The position numbers and the translations under genes are program-made. This document shows, piece after piece, positions 31,853 through 41,103 of a DNA stretch of 64,000 nucleotides. How positions within the stretch are numbered: the first letter of the stretch is position 1; every line of letters begins with the position of its first letter. Below the pieces are notes generated by a model. That model saw only the letters and a program-made list of their open reading frames with translations, did not search any database and was not told where the DNA came from. The stretch is taken from assembly GCF_034932065.1 (NCBI RefSeq), contig NZ_JAYGHP010000006.1, positions 62,001 through 126,000 on the forward strand. The letters are read 5' to 3'. The DNA is from Crocosphaera sp. UHCC 0190. GTDB taxonomy: Bacteria > Cyanobacteriota > Cyanobacteriia > Cyanobacteriales > Microcystaceae.

Positions 31853-34321
31853 ATGAATAATACTAACGTTCTTTCCTCAGATTTATCCTTACCAGACTTG
31901 ATGAAACAGTTGGGAACATCACCCAATGGACTCAATCAAACAGAAGTCGAAAGTCGCCTTTCTCAATACGGTTATAACGAATTAGAAGAAAAAACCGTTA
32001 ATCCACTAATAGAATTTCTCTCTTATTTTTGGGGCCCTATTCCTTGGATGATTGAGGCAGCCGTTATCCTATCAGCATTAGTAGGAGATTGGACAGATTT
32101 TGGCATTATTTTATTATTATTAGTCGGAAATAGTGTCATTGGATTTTGGGAAGAAAAATCCGCAGGGGATGCCGTCGCGGCCCTTAAATCTCAACTAGCT
32201 CTTAATGCAACTGCCAAACGGGAGGGACATTGGACAACAGTACCAGCAAGGGAACTTGTCCCAGGAGATATCATCCGTCTCAAAATTGGGGATGTCTTAC
32301 CTGCTGATGGACGCTTATTAGACTGTGATCCTCTCAAAATTGATCAAGCTTCCTTAACAGGAGAATCTCTCCCTGTGACTCACAAAACAGGGGATCAGGT
32401 TTACTCCGGTTCCATCCTCAAACAAGGACAAGCAGAGGCTGTCGTCAATGCCACAGGAGTTAATACCTTTTTTGGTAAAACAGCCAAATTAGTCGCCGAA
32501 ACCGATAATGTGAGTCATTTCCAGAAGGCCGTTTTAAAAATTGGAGACTTTTTAATTATTGCGGCGATCGCCCTAGTTGGTATCATCCTCTTTGTCAGAC
32601 TCTATGAAGGCGATCGCTTCTTCTCCTTGCTAAAATTCTGCTTAGTATTAACTGTTGCTTCCGTTCCCGTGGCTATGCCCACGGTTTTGTCGATTAGTAT
32701 GGCAGTGGGGGCGCAAAACTTAGCCAAGAAAGATGTAGTAGTCACTCGCTTGTCTTCCATTGAAGAATTAGCGGGAATGGATATGCTATGTTCTGACAAA
32801 ACCGGAACTCTGACTCTAAATCAATTAACTTTAGGCGATCCTTATACCCTAGAAGGGGTTAACGCCGAGGAAATGATTCTAGCGGCAGCCCTAGCATCCC
32901 AGTCAGAAAATGAAGATCCCATCGATTTAACCGTGATCGCTGGACTCAAAGATCAAACCCAACTTCAAGAGTATCAGATCCTGCACTTTACCCCCTTTGA
33001 TCCCGTCAGTAAACGAACAGAAGCCCAGGTACAAGACCAAAACGGCAAGACTTTTAATGTGGCCAAAGGTGCGCCCCAAGTTATCTTATCCCTTGTCGTT
33101 AATACAGCAGACATAGAAGGGCCAGTCAATCAGGTGATCGAAGACTATGCCAAAAAAGGGTATCGGGCTTTAGGAGTAGCCCGCACTAACGATCTCGGAC
33201 AATGGCAGTTTCTCGGTATTCTTTCCCTGTTTGATCCTCCTCGTCCTGATTCTAAAATAACCATTGAAGCTGCCCGTCGGTTTGGGGTTCCGGTGAAGAT
33301 GGTGACAGGAGATCAAGTCTTAATTGCGCGAGAAACCTGCCGACAATTAGGCTTAGGTCAAAACATTCTCGATGCAGAAATGCTGAGAAATACTCCCGCT
33401 AGTCAACTATCTAACTTAAATGACGAAATCGAGCAAGCTGACGGGTTTGGTCAAGTGTTTCCCGAAGATAAATATCACATTGTTGATGTTCTCAAACATC
33501 GGGGTCATATTGTAGGCATGACAGGAGATGGGGTTAACGACGCGCCAGCACTAAAAAAGGCAGATGTGGGAATTGCTGTTTCTGGGGCGACAGATGCGGC
33601 CCGTGCGGCGGCAGATATTGTTTTGCTGGCCCCTGGACTTTCAGTGATTATTGATGCTATTCGGCTGAGTCGCCAAATTTTCGCCCGCATGACTAGCTAT
33701 ACCATTTACCGAGTCATTGAAACCATTCGCGTGTTGGTATTTACCACCTTAGCGATTCTTTTCTTCAATTCCTATCCCTTAACGGCTGTAATGATCGTGT
33801 TTTTGGCTTTACTTAATGATGGAGCATTAGTCAGCATTGCTTACGATCGCGCTCCTACATCGCAAACTCCCCAATCATGGGATATGACCAGAACATTAGG
33901 GATTTCAGCCGCTTTAGGACTTATTTGTGTTTTCGAGACGTTTATTCTTTATTACCTGGCCGAAAAAGTCTTTACCATTCCCAAAGATCTCATCCCTACC
34001 TTAGTTTATTTAAACCTTGCCGTCGGGGGAATGATGACCATTTACGCTACTCGTGTCGAGGGGCATTTCTGGTCGATGAAACCTGGCAAAGCTTTGTTAT
34101 TATCAACAGGAACAGCAGCTTTAATCTCAACCCTGATGGCAATTTTCGGAATTTTTATTCCTGGCATTGGGTTTCCTTGGACAGCCGCCAGTTGGGGTTA
34201 TGGGTTTATCTGGTTTTTAGTGATTGACCGGGCAAAATTAGGTCTTTATGCTATTTTCGACCGGAAAGAACCGATCTTTGGTAAAAAATATTTGGAGCGT
34301 TGGCAGAGGTTTAGAATGTAA
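31853..34321 (+). CDS. P3A-type proton-pumping ATPase
   Basis: 822 aa plasma-membrane H+-ATPase type. Phosphorylated Asp315 is in CSDKTGTLT; the actuator loop has LTGESLPVT; the hinge TGDGVNDAPALKKADVGIAVSGATDAARAAADIVLL is intact. The N-terminus GLNQTEVESRLSQYGYNELEE and FWGPIPWMIEAAVILSA are typical of P3A pumps of plants, fungi and some archaea and bacteria. Eukaryotic autoinhibitory tails are absent: the chain ends soon after the last helix. Expected to export protons from the cytoplasm using ATP. Third gene of the operon with the DUF1003 and CAX-like genes, so it could energise or be balanced by the latter. Confidence 0.93.
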   Translation: MNNTNVLSSDLSLPDLMKQLGTSPNGLNQTEVESRLSQYGYNELEEKTVNPLIEFLSYFWGPIPWMIEAAVILSALVGDWTDFGIILLLLVGNSVIGFWEEKSAGDAVAALKSQLALNATAKREGHWTTVPARELVPGDIIRLKIGDVLPADGRLLDCDPLKIDQASLTGESLPVTHKTGDQVYSGSILKQGQAEAVVNATGVNTFFGKTAKLVAETDNVSHFQKAVLKIGDFLIIAAIALVGIILFVRLYEGDRFFSLLKFCLVLTVASVPVAMPTVLSISMAVGAQNLAKKDVVVTRLSSIEELAGMDMLCSDKTGTLTLNQLTLGDPYTLEGVNAEEMILAAALASQSENEDPIDLTVIAGLKDQTQLQEYQILHFTPFDPVSKRTEAQVQDQNGKTFNVAKGAPQVILSLVVNTADIEGPVNQVIEDYAKKGYRALGVARTNDLGQWQFLGILSLFDPPRPDSKITIEAARRFGVPVKMVTGDQVLIARETCRQLGLGQNILDAEMLRNTPASQLSNLNDEIEQADGFGQVFPEDKYHIVDVLKHRGHIVGMTGDGVNDAPALKKADVGIAVSGATDAARAAADIVLLAPGLSVIIDAIRLSRQIFARMTSYTIYRVIETIRVLVFTTLAILFFNSYPLTAVMIVFLALLNDGALVSIAYDRAPTSQTPQSWDMTRTLGISAALGLICVFETFILYYLAEKVFTIPKDLIPTLVYLNLAVGGMMTIYATRVEGHFWSMKPGKALLLSTGTAALISTLMAIFGIFIPGIGFPWTAASWGYGFIWFLVIDRAKLGLYAIFDRKEPIFGKKYLERWQRFRM

Positions 34322-34425
34322 GAAGTTATGAGTTGTCTCAGCGATTAAAAAAATTGGGCAACTTATAAAGCTACCCAAAGCATTTAATTATGAACCATGA
34401 TTAAATCGCTAATTCTAGTCAAAGA

Positions 34426-35505
34426 CTAGACAGCAACGGCTTTCTTGGTTCCAGCAGTTAATTCACCTTTAGCATACTTAGCAGCATAATCATCAAGGGA
34501 CATTTGCTTGATCTTACTAGCATTGCCAGCAGTCCAGAATTGCTGATAACGATCAAGACAAACTTGCTTCATGTAAGTGATAGAAGGCTTCATGAAGTGA
34601 CGGGGGTCAAAGTTAGAAGGATCTTTAGCCGCAGCTTCACGAATAGCAGCAGTGATCGCTAAACGGTTATCTGTGTCAATATTGACTTTACGAACCCCAC
34701 TCTTAATACCTTTCTGAATTTCTTCAACAGGTACACCGTAGGTTTCAGGAATCTTACCACCGTATTGGTTGATCATATCAATCCATTCCTGGGGAACAGA
34801 GGAAGAACCGTGCATCACAAGGTGAGTATTCGGCAGAAGCGCGTGAATTTCTTGAATACGGCTAATGGCTAAAACATCGCCAGTCGGTTTTTTGGTGAAT
34901 TTATAAGCACCATGACTGGTACCGATCGCAACTGCGAGGGCATCAACTTGAGTTTTGGTAACAAATTCTACCGCTTCTTCGGGATCAGTTAATAATTGAT
35001 CATGGGAAAGCGCGCCTTCAAAACCGTGGCCATCTTCAGCTTCACCTTTACCAGTTTCGAGGGAACCTAAACAACCCAGTTCACCTTCCACACTAGCACC
35101 CACAGAGTGAGCCACTTTTACGACTTCAGCAGTAACGCTAACGTTGTACTCAAAACTGGCAGGGGTTTTAGCATCCGCTTCTAAGGAACCGTCCATCATA
35201 ACACTGGTAAAACCATTGCGGATAGCACTGTAGCAGGTTGCAGGGCTGTTACCATGATCTTGGTGCATAGCAATGGGAATATGAGGATAGCTTTCTGCCG
35301 CGGCTAAAATTAAATGACGGAGGAAGTTTTCCCCTGCATATTTACGGGCACCACGAGAAGCTTGTAAGATAACGGGGCTATCGGTTTCGTCAGCAGCCTG
35401 CATGATCGACAGGATTTGCTCTAAATTGTTAACATTAAATGCAGGAATACCATAACCGTTCTCTGCCGCGTGATCTAAAAGCAGCCGCATAGGTACGAGT
35501 GCCAT
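34426..35505 (-). CDS. fba: class II fructose-bisphosphate aldolase
   Basis: 359 aa zinc aldolase of the Calvin-cycle subtype, which condenses triose phosphates into fructose or sedoheptulose bisphosphate. Zinc ligands lie in [11 protein letters not shown] and in [18 protein letters not shown] at the N-terminus and [13 protein letters not shown] near the C-terminus are typical. It starts at ATG 35505 with a strong AGGAGG site (35512-35517). It is convergent with the P-type ATPase. This is probably the main aldolase of the cell. Confidence 0.97.
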   Translation of the reverse strand: MALVPMRLLLDHAAENGYGIPAFNVNNLEQILSIMQAADETDSPVILQASRGARKYAGENFLRHLILAAAESYPHIPIAMHQDHGNSPATCYSAIRNGFTSVMMDGSLEADAKTPASFEYNVSVTAEVVKVAHSVGASVEGELGCLGSLETGKGEAEDGHGFEGALSHDQLLTDPEEAVEFVTKTQVDALAVAIGTSHGAYKFTKKPTGDVLAISRIQEIHALLPNTHLVMHGSSSVPQEWIDMINQYGGKIPETYGVPVEEIQKGIKSGVRKVNIDTDNRLAITAAIREAAAKDPSNFDPRHFMKPSITYMKQVCLDRYQQFWTAGNASKIKQMSLDDYAAKYAKGELTAGTKKAVAV

Positions 35506-35713
35506 ATATGTCCTCCTAGTCTATTTCTTATTTTTTGTGAGCGAGTCGTTAAGAAAATTAATTCTCTTATCTGTTAATCTTAAGATATATTTCACTATTT
35601 GACTAACCTGATTTGGAAGTTTTTTTAATACATATTTTAGTTATTTTGTCAAGTTAATTTTTAATAAATTTCGGGGCAATTTAGTGCTTTTTGGCGAAAT
35701 AGACTAACATTAA

Positions 35714-35745
35714 GTAGGAAGGTATTATCCCACTCATTTTCCTAC
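35714..35745 (+). promoter_or_regulatory. inverted repeat abutting the mazE-like start
   Basis: GTAGGAA (35714-35720) and TTCCTAC (35739-35745) flank 18 bases; the next base but one is the ATG at 35747. It may be an autoregulatory operator or a leader hairpin. No ribosome site is seen outside it. Confidence 0.35.
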
Positions 35746-35746
35746 C

Positions 35747-35971
35747 ATGACGGCTCAAAAGTTATCGATTTCCTTACCACCATCCCAGGTGCAATTTATC
35801 GAGAATTATAAGATTAGCAAAGGTTGTAAATCTCGCTCGCAGGTCATCGAGAAAGCCTTAGCATTACTACAAGAAAAAGAATTAGAAGCAGCTTATAAAC
35901 AAGCAAGTCAGGAAATTGACGAAGTTTGGGAAATAACCGTAACTGATGGACTAAGCAATGAAACGTGGTGA
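35747..35971 (+). CDS. antitoxin of a MazEF-like pair
   Basis: 74 aa. The N-terminal LSISLPPSQVQFIENYKISKGCKSRSQVIEKALALL is a ribbon-helix-helix DNA-binding fold; the C-terminal half is acidic (EIDEVWEITVTDG) and should bind and neutralise the toxin. It overlaps the toxin gene by 14 bases. The pair probably represses its own promoter, perhaps through the inverted repeat directly upstream. Confidence 0.85.
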   Translation: MTAQKLSISLPPSQVQFIENYKISKGCKSRSQVIEKALALLQEKELEAAYKQASQEIDEVWEITVTDGLSNETW

Positions 35972-36293
35972 GATTTACTACGCTAACCTTGATCCTGCTA
36001 TGGGTTCAGAAATGGCAAAACGCCGTCCTGTTTTGATTGTAAGCAATGATATAAATAATCGTGCTGCTTCTACCATCACTATTCTTCCCCTTACCTCTAA
36101 TGTTACTCGTGTTTATCCCTTTGAGGTTTTGATACAACCCTCTGAGAGTGGTTTACCCGTCCCTTCTAAAGTGCAAGCACAACAGGTAAGAACCATCTCT
36201 AAAGAACGTATTCAGGAGTCAGCGATTGGAATCTTGAGTGAAGCCATTATGGAATTAGTAAATGCAGCCTTAAGACTTCATTTGGACATTTAG
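35958..36293 (+). CDS. MazF-family mRNA interferase toxin
   Basis: 111 aa PemK/MazF endoribonuclease that cleaves mRNA at short sequences. Motifs: MKRGEIYYANLDPAMGSEMAKRRPVLIVSND (RGEI and KxRPVLI region with catalytic Arg), ILPLTS and AQQVRTISKERI. Intact length. It starts inside the antitoxin gene. The 3' end overlaps plsY by four bases tail to tail. Confidence 0.93.
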   Translation: MKRGEIYYANLDPAMGSEMAKRRPVLIVSNDINNRAASTITILPLTSNVTRVYPFEVLIQPSESGLPVPSKVQAQQVRTISKERIQESAIGILSEAIMELVNAALRLHLDI

Positions 36294-36946
36294 ATCGGTT
36301 TTGCTTCTTCTTTCTGTAATTTTTGCCCAATTCTCGGTTCTGTTCCTTCCAAAAGACGAATAATATTAGTCCGATGACGAACAATTACATAAATTCCCAC
36401 AATCACCCCAAATAAACAATAGGGTAAGGGTTGATTTAAGGCCACCATCATAATATTAACCGCGATTACTCCTGTGATGGAACTCAAAGAAACAATGCGA
36501 GAAATGGCCAACATTGCCAAAAAACTGCCAAGGGTTCCCAAAGCAATGATGGGGTTAAGCACCAACAAAACCCCTAAACTGGCGGCCACAGATTTTCCTC
36601 CGGTAAAATTGAGAAAAATGGACTTACTGTGACCCAAGACAGCCGCGATCGCTCCAAAAACCATTAACCAGGATTTCCATTCCAGGGGAACCAGGTCTAC
36701 AGGGGACAAGAAAAACCATAATTTGATTAAAACAACCGCTAACATAGCTTTAGCGAGATCTACTGTTAAAACAAAGATAGCTGCTCGTTTACCAATGGTT
36801 CGCAGGACATTGGTGGCCCCCGTTGAACCAGAACCATGTTCTCGAATATCAATTCCTTCGAGGTACAATCCGGTAAAATAACCAGTGGGAATTGAACCGA
36901 GTAAGTAGTCAACTAAGATCAATAATGCACTAATTAGCCAAGCCAT
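36290..36946 (-). CDS. plsY: glycerol-3-phosphate acyltransferase PlsY
   Basis: 218 aa membrane enzyme that transfers acyl from acyl-phosphate to glycerol-3-phosphate, the first step of phospholipid synthesis. Motifs: SIPTGYFTG, HGSGSTGATNVLRTIG and GHSKSIFLNFTGGKSVAASLG are the three catalytic segments. About five to six helices. It starts 16 bases after the DUF3086 gene ends, the likely operon being DUF3119-DUF3086-plsY. Confidence 0.96.
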   Translation of the reverse strand: MAWLISALLILVDYLLGSIPTGYFTGLYLEGIDIREHGSGSTGATNVLRTIGKRAAIFVLTVDLAKAMLAVVLIKLWFFLSPVDLVPLEWKSWLMVFGAIAAVLGHSKSIFLNFTGGKSVAASLGVLLVLNPIIALGTLGSFLAMLAISRIVSLSSITGVIAVNIMMVALNQPLPYCLFGVIVGIYVIVRHRTNIIRLLEGTEPRIGQKLQKEEAKPI

Positions 36947-36962
36947 AGGTCAAAATCGTTTA

Positions 36963-38153
36963 TTAATAGAGATAACTGGACATTTGTTGGGGATCAGGCG
37001 CAAACGCTAACCACAAAGGAAATTGTAAGAGAGAAAGGTTAATTTGTTCCTCTGTTTCGTCAATGATGACTATGGGTAGAAATTGCTCCTCGACCAACCT
37101 CTCCGCCTTCTGTATTAGTGCTTCTGGGGACTCAAATAAGACTACACCCTTTTCTGGACCAAAGTCACCGCGAGAAATGCCTAAACAGTCTTGTAGTCCT
37201 CGTCGCCATTCTCCCAGTCTTTCGGGACTATTGGCTAGGATAAGGAAGCGAGTGCGATCGCCATGTAACTGATTAAGCACCGAAATTACGGCTGAGGCCA
37301 CTAAAATATTTTGTAGGCGACTACCCATAGAACGAATAGTTCCCCGTCCCCCTTGCTTAAAGAACCATTGTTGCACACGCTCGGCGTGAATGGGTTCAAA
37401 GGTACGACGCAATTGCCAAGGCGGCCCATAATAATCAGGATTTTTGCGATACTGATCAAGAATTTGTTGAATTCTGCGGGTTTGCTCTGCAAAAGCTTGG
37501 GGCGCAAACTGGGCATTAGGGGAACTTGGGGGGGGAGGTGTCGGGGTTTCGGGGGGAGTTGTCCAAGTTTCTCCCGTCGGTAATTCTAATTGTTCCGCAG
37601 CGGCCGCTAAATCTTGTAAACTCCCAACCAGATAATCTTTAAACCCTTGTACCCGAATCGCTAAATCCTGGGAAATTCCGGCAAAAGTAGTCTTCATTTC
37701 CTCCCGAATGCGATCTCGACGGCGTTCGAGTTGTTCAACGGACATTTCTAGAGTTTGTTTTTGTTGCTGAAGTTCTTTTAACCCTTCTTGAACCATTTGA
37801 CGCAAAACTTGTTCAATATCTTGGGTTTGTTCCACCAGTTTTTGGGCTTTCCTGATTTCTAAAGCTTCAATTTCTGCGGTTAATGCTTTTTTTTGCTGTT
37901 GTAGGGAGTCAACTTGTTGGCTGAGTTGTTGAATCTGAGTTTCTAGGTTTAGAGTTGCTTGGGGTTGAGGGTTGAGGGTTGAAGCGATCTCAACAGGTAA
38001 TTCTGTGGCTGAGGTTTCCTTATTTTCGGAAGCAGGAAGGATCAGAGGTTCAAGTTTTTCCTCGTCTGGTGAAAGGGGGAAATTTTCGACGAAGTTTTCT
38101 TCAACATCAGGAGTTATGTCTGGTTTGGGGGACTGGGAGGGGTCTGAATTCAT
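36963..38153 (-). CDS. DUF3086 domain protein
   Basis: 396 aa, cyanobacterial family of unknown function. An acidic disordered N-terminus (1-70) precedes a long coiled coil (about 70-165; LETQIQQLSQQVDSLQQQKKALTAEIEAL), a proline-rich spacer and a conserved C-terminal domain (about 225-396) with RQWFFKQGGRG-like and FLILANSPERLGEWRRGLQD segments. No signal peptide or membrane helix. Probably a structural or regulatory cytoplasmic protein. Upstream of plsY by 16 bases. Confidence 0.82.
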   Translation of the reverse strand: MNSDPSQSPKPDITPDVEENFVENFPLSPDEEKLEPLILPASENKETSATELPVEIASTLNPQPQATLNLETQIQQLSQQVDSLQQQKKALTAEIEALEIRKAQKLVEQTQDIEQVLRQMVQEGLKELQQQKQTLEMSVEQLERRRDRIREEMKTTFAGISQDLAIRVQGFKDYLVGSLQDLAAAAEQLELPTGETWTTPPETPTPPPPSSPNAQFAPQAFAEQTRRIQQILDQYRKNPDYYGPPWQLRRTFEPIHAERVQQWFFKQGGRGTIRSMGSRLQNILVASAVISVLNQLHGDRTRFLILANSPERLGEWRRGLQDCLGISRGDFGPEKGVVLFESPEALIQKAERLVEEQFLPIVIIDETEEQINLSLLQFPLWLAFAPDPQQMSSYLY

Positions 38154-38230
38154 TAATCCAAAATTTAGTTAAACGGATCGGCTGAAAGATCTTAAAATGT
38201 TTTATGATTTTTGACGACACCGATTAACTT

Positions 38231-38623
38231 TTATTTTATCAGGGGACAGCGTTCTTCTAAACAAGCTTTTAGGGTTTTGGGATCAAAAATAATCGGCAGA
38301 AAGTGAATGCTGTTGACTTCCCGAAAATAAAATAAAATGGGGACGGGATTCCAGAAAATACGCCAGTTTGTCCATTCAGCATAGGGGAAGTGGCGAAGAA
38401 GCTTACTGGAACGGTAAACATCTAAGGAGGTTGGGGTAAACTGTAAGCGAATCGTTACGGTTTGTAATAAGAGAAATAGACCAAACAGAGCTAAGGGTAA
38501 GCTGAACCAAGGTTGTACTAAGAGAAGGGGAATCGCAATTGCGATCAAAACCAGAGGAATTTTGTAGCTAGGGGCTAATTCAATGGTTTGTTCGCCTACG
38601 GAGGGTGAAGTGAGAGAAGTCAT
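38231..38623 (-). CDS. DUF3119 family membrane protein
   Basis: 130 aa. Two hydrophobic helices (about 20-60; LVLIAIAIPLLLVQPWFSLPLALFGLFLLL) are followed by a compact domain with VYRSSKLLRHFPYAEWTNWRIFWNPVPILFYFREVNSIHFLPI, the DUF3119 pattern also reported in plastid genomes and plants. It looks like a PH-like cytoplasmic domain on a membrane anchor. It is 78 bp upstream of DUF3086. Confidence 0.85.
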   Translation of the reverse strand: MTSLTSPSVGEQTIELAPSYKIPLVLIAIAIPLLLVQPWFSLPLALFGLFLLLQTVTIRLQFTPTSLDVYRSSKLLRHFPYAEWTNWRIFWNPVPILFYFREVNSIHFLPIIFDPKTLKACLEERCPLIK

Positions 38624-38744
38624 CGGTTTTTTTGAAGTTAGGTTTTTTGATTAATTAGTCTTATCTTAGCATTTTTTGCGGTTAAATATTTCCCTAGGAT
38701 AACTAAAATAATTCTCAAACAGCGTTTCTATAAATTGTATTTTG

Positions 38745-38772
38745 GTAGGGGCGATTCATGAATTGCCCCTAC
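38745..38772. repeat. GTAGGGGC palindrome, terminator-like
   Basis: A 28-bp near-perfect palindrome with arms GTAGGGGC and GCCCCTAC around GATTCATGAATT (one mismatch). It lies ten bases past the lnt stop and may terminate that gene. It shares ends with the elements at 24378-24610 and 45279-45304. Confidence 0.6.
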
Positions 38773-38781
38773 AGACATTGC

Positions 38782-40356
38782 TTAAAGTTTTATCAATACC
38801 AAAAAGCCTGAAATAAGACATAATATTATGCTTAACCAATCTCCCCATTTAACATATAAGGTTTGGGTGTTTCTGCGATAAATTGTATCTTGATGTAATT
38901 GGTAGGTATTAAGATCAGATATCCATAAAGTATCCCCGTGAGGATTAATAATTGCGGAATATCCTGTATTGGTTGCTCTGGCCATCCATCTATCGGTTTC
39001 AATGGCGCGAATGATATCCTGTGCATGATGTTGGGCGGGCATTATTTGACTATAATGGGCATTATTGGAAGCGGTAATAATAAACTCTCCTCCTGCTTTT
39101 GCTTGGCGACGAAAATGCTCACTAAAGGCAGATTCATAACAAATTCCTGTAATAGCTTGACCAAAAGGAGTCTTAAAAATTTGATCTGGTTTTCCTGCTG
39201 CTAAATGACTATCTAAGGGAGAAAGTCTATTAATGATTTTACCGAGAATGTTTTCAAAAGGGATATATTCACCTAAAGGCACTAATTTGACTTTATCAAA
39301 GCGACTTAAGATTTTACCTGTTTCTGTAATCATCAATAAACTATTAGTATAACTTGTTCCTTGACTACCAAATGCTCCTAAAATTACAGGGACTTTTTTG
39401 TTTAAAATTGCCGTATAAAATGAACTATTATTAACAATATAATTCCAATCAAAGGGTAAGGCGGTTTCTGGGGTAATTACTAAATCAACATCTTGAATAG
39501 CTAAGGTTTCATAGCCTTTTGTATAACCTTCAATGGCTTTTTTCCATCCTTCAGGATAAAGTTTAATAGTATTGGGGATATTTCCTTGAATAATTCCGAC
39601 TTTAATGGCTTGATTCTCATTATTAATAATAGGTTGATTATATAATAATAATCCAATTAAATGTAAGCTAATAAACATTAAGATTGCAGTGATTAATAAA
39701 CTTAAAGATTGAGCTTTATTTTTATGATTGTTTTGCCCTAAGATAAGGGACTCTGCTATCAAACCATTAACGGCAACAATAGCAGCAGTTACGGTTGAAT
39801 AACCGGATAATTTAGTCAGTTGTAAAATCCCTAAATTATGGGGACTCTGAGTATAAGATAAAGAAGTCCACCATAAAGCACCTTGATTCCAAATTAATTC
39901 TAACAAACACCAGATAGCTGCCCCAACAATTACCCTTGAAATTGCTTTAATTAATCCATTTTTAAAGCCTAATTTATTAGTATTTTTTAGATTAAACCAA
40001 CGGATTAAAAATGACCAAAAAGTAACTAATATCGCACCCCAAACTGTAATAAAAACCCAACAAAATGCAGCAATAAATAAACTTACTAACCAAGGAACTC
40101 CCATCCAAGTCATGGGATGAATTCCGGTAATCCAGAATAAAGCAAAACCATGATAACAAAATCCCCAAACAAATGCCATCAAGGTTTTTGGACTGAAAAT
40201 AAAATTTTTTAGAGTTAATTTAGGGTTATTTTTATCATCTAAAATTGTGAATAACCACAAGGGAATTAAGGCGATCCAAGCCAAATAAAAAGCAGAAAAT
40301 GGAGCCGTTGTCAACCCCATTAATAAACCACTGAAAGCGACTAATAAAATTTTCAT
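38782..40356 (-). CDS. lnt: apolipoprotein N-acyltransferase
   Basis: 524 aa. It adds the third acyl chain to lipoproteins in the inner membrane. The N-terminal half has about six to seven helices; the C-terminal nitrilase-like domain has catalytic Glu in VITPETALPF, Lys in DKVKLVPLGEYIPF and Cys in TGICYESAFSEHF. All three are present. Length is normal. lgt, acting earlier in the same pathway, lies elsewhere in the window (51004). Confidence 0.94.
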   Translation of the reverse strand: MKILLVAFSGLLMGLTTAPFSAFYLAWIALIPLWLFTILDDKNNPKLTLKNFIFSPKTLMAFVWGFCYHGFALFWITGIHPMTWMGVPWLVSLFIAAFCWVFITVWGAILVTFWSFLIRWFNLKNTNKLGFKNGLIKAISRVIVGAAIWCLLELIWNQGALWWTSLSYTQSPHNLGILQLTKLSGYSTVTAAIVAVNGLIAESLILGQNNHKNKAQSLSLLITAILMFISLHLIGLLLYNQPIINNENQAIKVGIIQGNIPNTIKLYPEGWKKAIEGYTKGYETLAIQDVDLVITPETALPFDWNYIVNNSSFYTAILNKKVPVILGAFGSQGTSYTNSLLMITETGKILSRFDKVKLVPLGEYIPFENILGKIINRLSPLDSHLAAGKPDQIFKTPFGQAITGICYESAFSEHFRRQAKAGGEFIITASNNAHYSQIMPAQHHAQDIIRAIETDRWMARATNTGYSAIINPHGDTLWISDLNTYQLHQDTIYRRNTQTLYVKWGDWLSIILCLISGFLVLIKL

Positions 40357-40382
40357 GTTTTAGGAAAAAAATTAATAAATTA

Positions 40383-40430
40383 GACCATCAATGGTCAAGC
40401 TAAACAAACAAAGTCCGCCTTCGCGGACTT
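40383..40430 (+). terminator. two-palindrome element, copy 3
   Basis: Palindrome GACCATCAATGGTC (40383-40396), linker AAGCTAAACAAACA, then an eight-base hairpin AAGTCCGC-CTTC-GCGGACTT (40411-40430). The linker matches the copies at 15565 and 47958, but the first palindrome has another sequence and the hairpin stem has a paired C-to-T/G-to-A change. On the minus strand TTTGTTTG follows the hairpin, ending the gene at 40456. Confidence 0.75.
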
Positions 40431-40455
40431 ATTTGAGTTGATAAATATGAGATAA

Positions 40456-41010
40456 TTACTCTTCAGTATAGGCGGGAAATAAATCGCGGGGAAAATCTTG
40501 TGCCGCCAAACAAGTATCCATCGCTTTAACAGGTGTTATATCTGAAACTTGTCTAGCAGAAGCAATCACACATTGCGAATAAAAACCTGGTTGTAAACTA
40601 GCACGACAGGAATTTAATAAGGTTAATAAAGCGGTTTCATTGCTATTAGTTTCTGGGTCAACATTGGCCAGACTAGGAAATTGATGATAAATATCCGCCA
40701 CACAGTTACCTAAGTCAATAGGTCGTCTAACCTGATAACAAGCTCTTAAAGAGTCATTCCCCTTAATAGGAGTTGCAAGACCAATCATACTAACACATTG
40801 AGATAATTCTTTGGGAATTAGTGCATCAGAACAAGCAATGGCAGCATCATTGCCTGATACCTGATATTTTTCCAATTGTGTAATACAGACACTAAACTGG
40901 TTCCAACCATCAGCTTTAGCGGGTGAAGGTGCAAGACTCAAAAGCAACAAACTAGCGGGAAGGGGAATAATAGCGCAGACACGAAGTAAACGGGTGAATA
41001 AGCTTATCAT
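40456..41010 (-). CDS. exported cysteine-repeat protein, unknown function
   Basis: 184 aa. Signal peptide at 1-33 (VCAIIPLPASLLLLSLAPSPAKA). The mature part has eight cysteines in four loose repeats, each with one Cys after a short lead (QFSVC, ELSQC, DLGNC, FYSQC) and another about 13-40 residues on (AIACS, RACYQ, NSCRA, DTCLA). Probably four disulphides in the periplasm or thylakoid lumen. I recognise no named domain. Last 12 residues are acidic and aromatic (PRDLFPAYTEE). Confidence 0.72.
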   Translation of the reverse strand: MISLFTRLLRVCAIIPLPASLLLLSLAPSPAKADGWNQFSVCITQLEKYQVSGNDAAIACSDALIPKELSQCVSMIGLATPIKGNDSLRACYQVRRPIDLGNCVADIYHQFPSLANVDPETNSNETALLTLLNSCRASLQPGFYSQCVIASARQVSDITPVKAMDTCLAAQDFPRDLFPAYTEE

Positions 41011-41103
41011 AGGGATTTGAGGAATTATCTAGACCAGATTAATCAATCATCTTGGATTTTAACAAAAGATTTTTGCTCGTCAATCAAAATCCCGATGTTC
41101 CTG

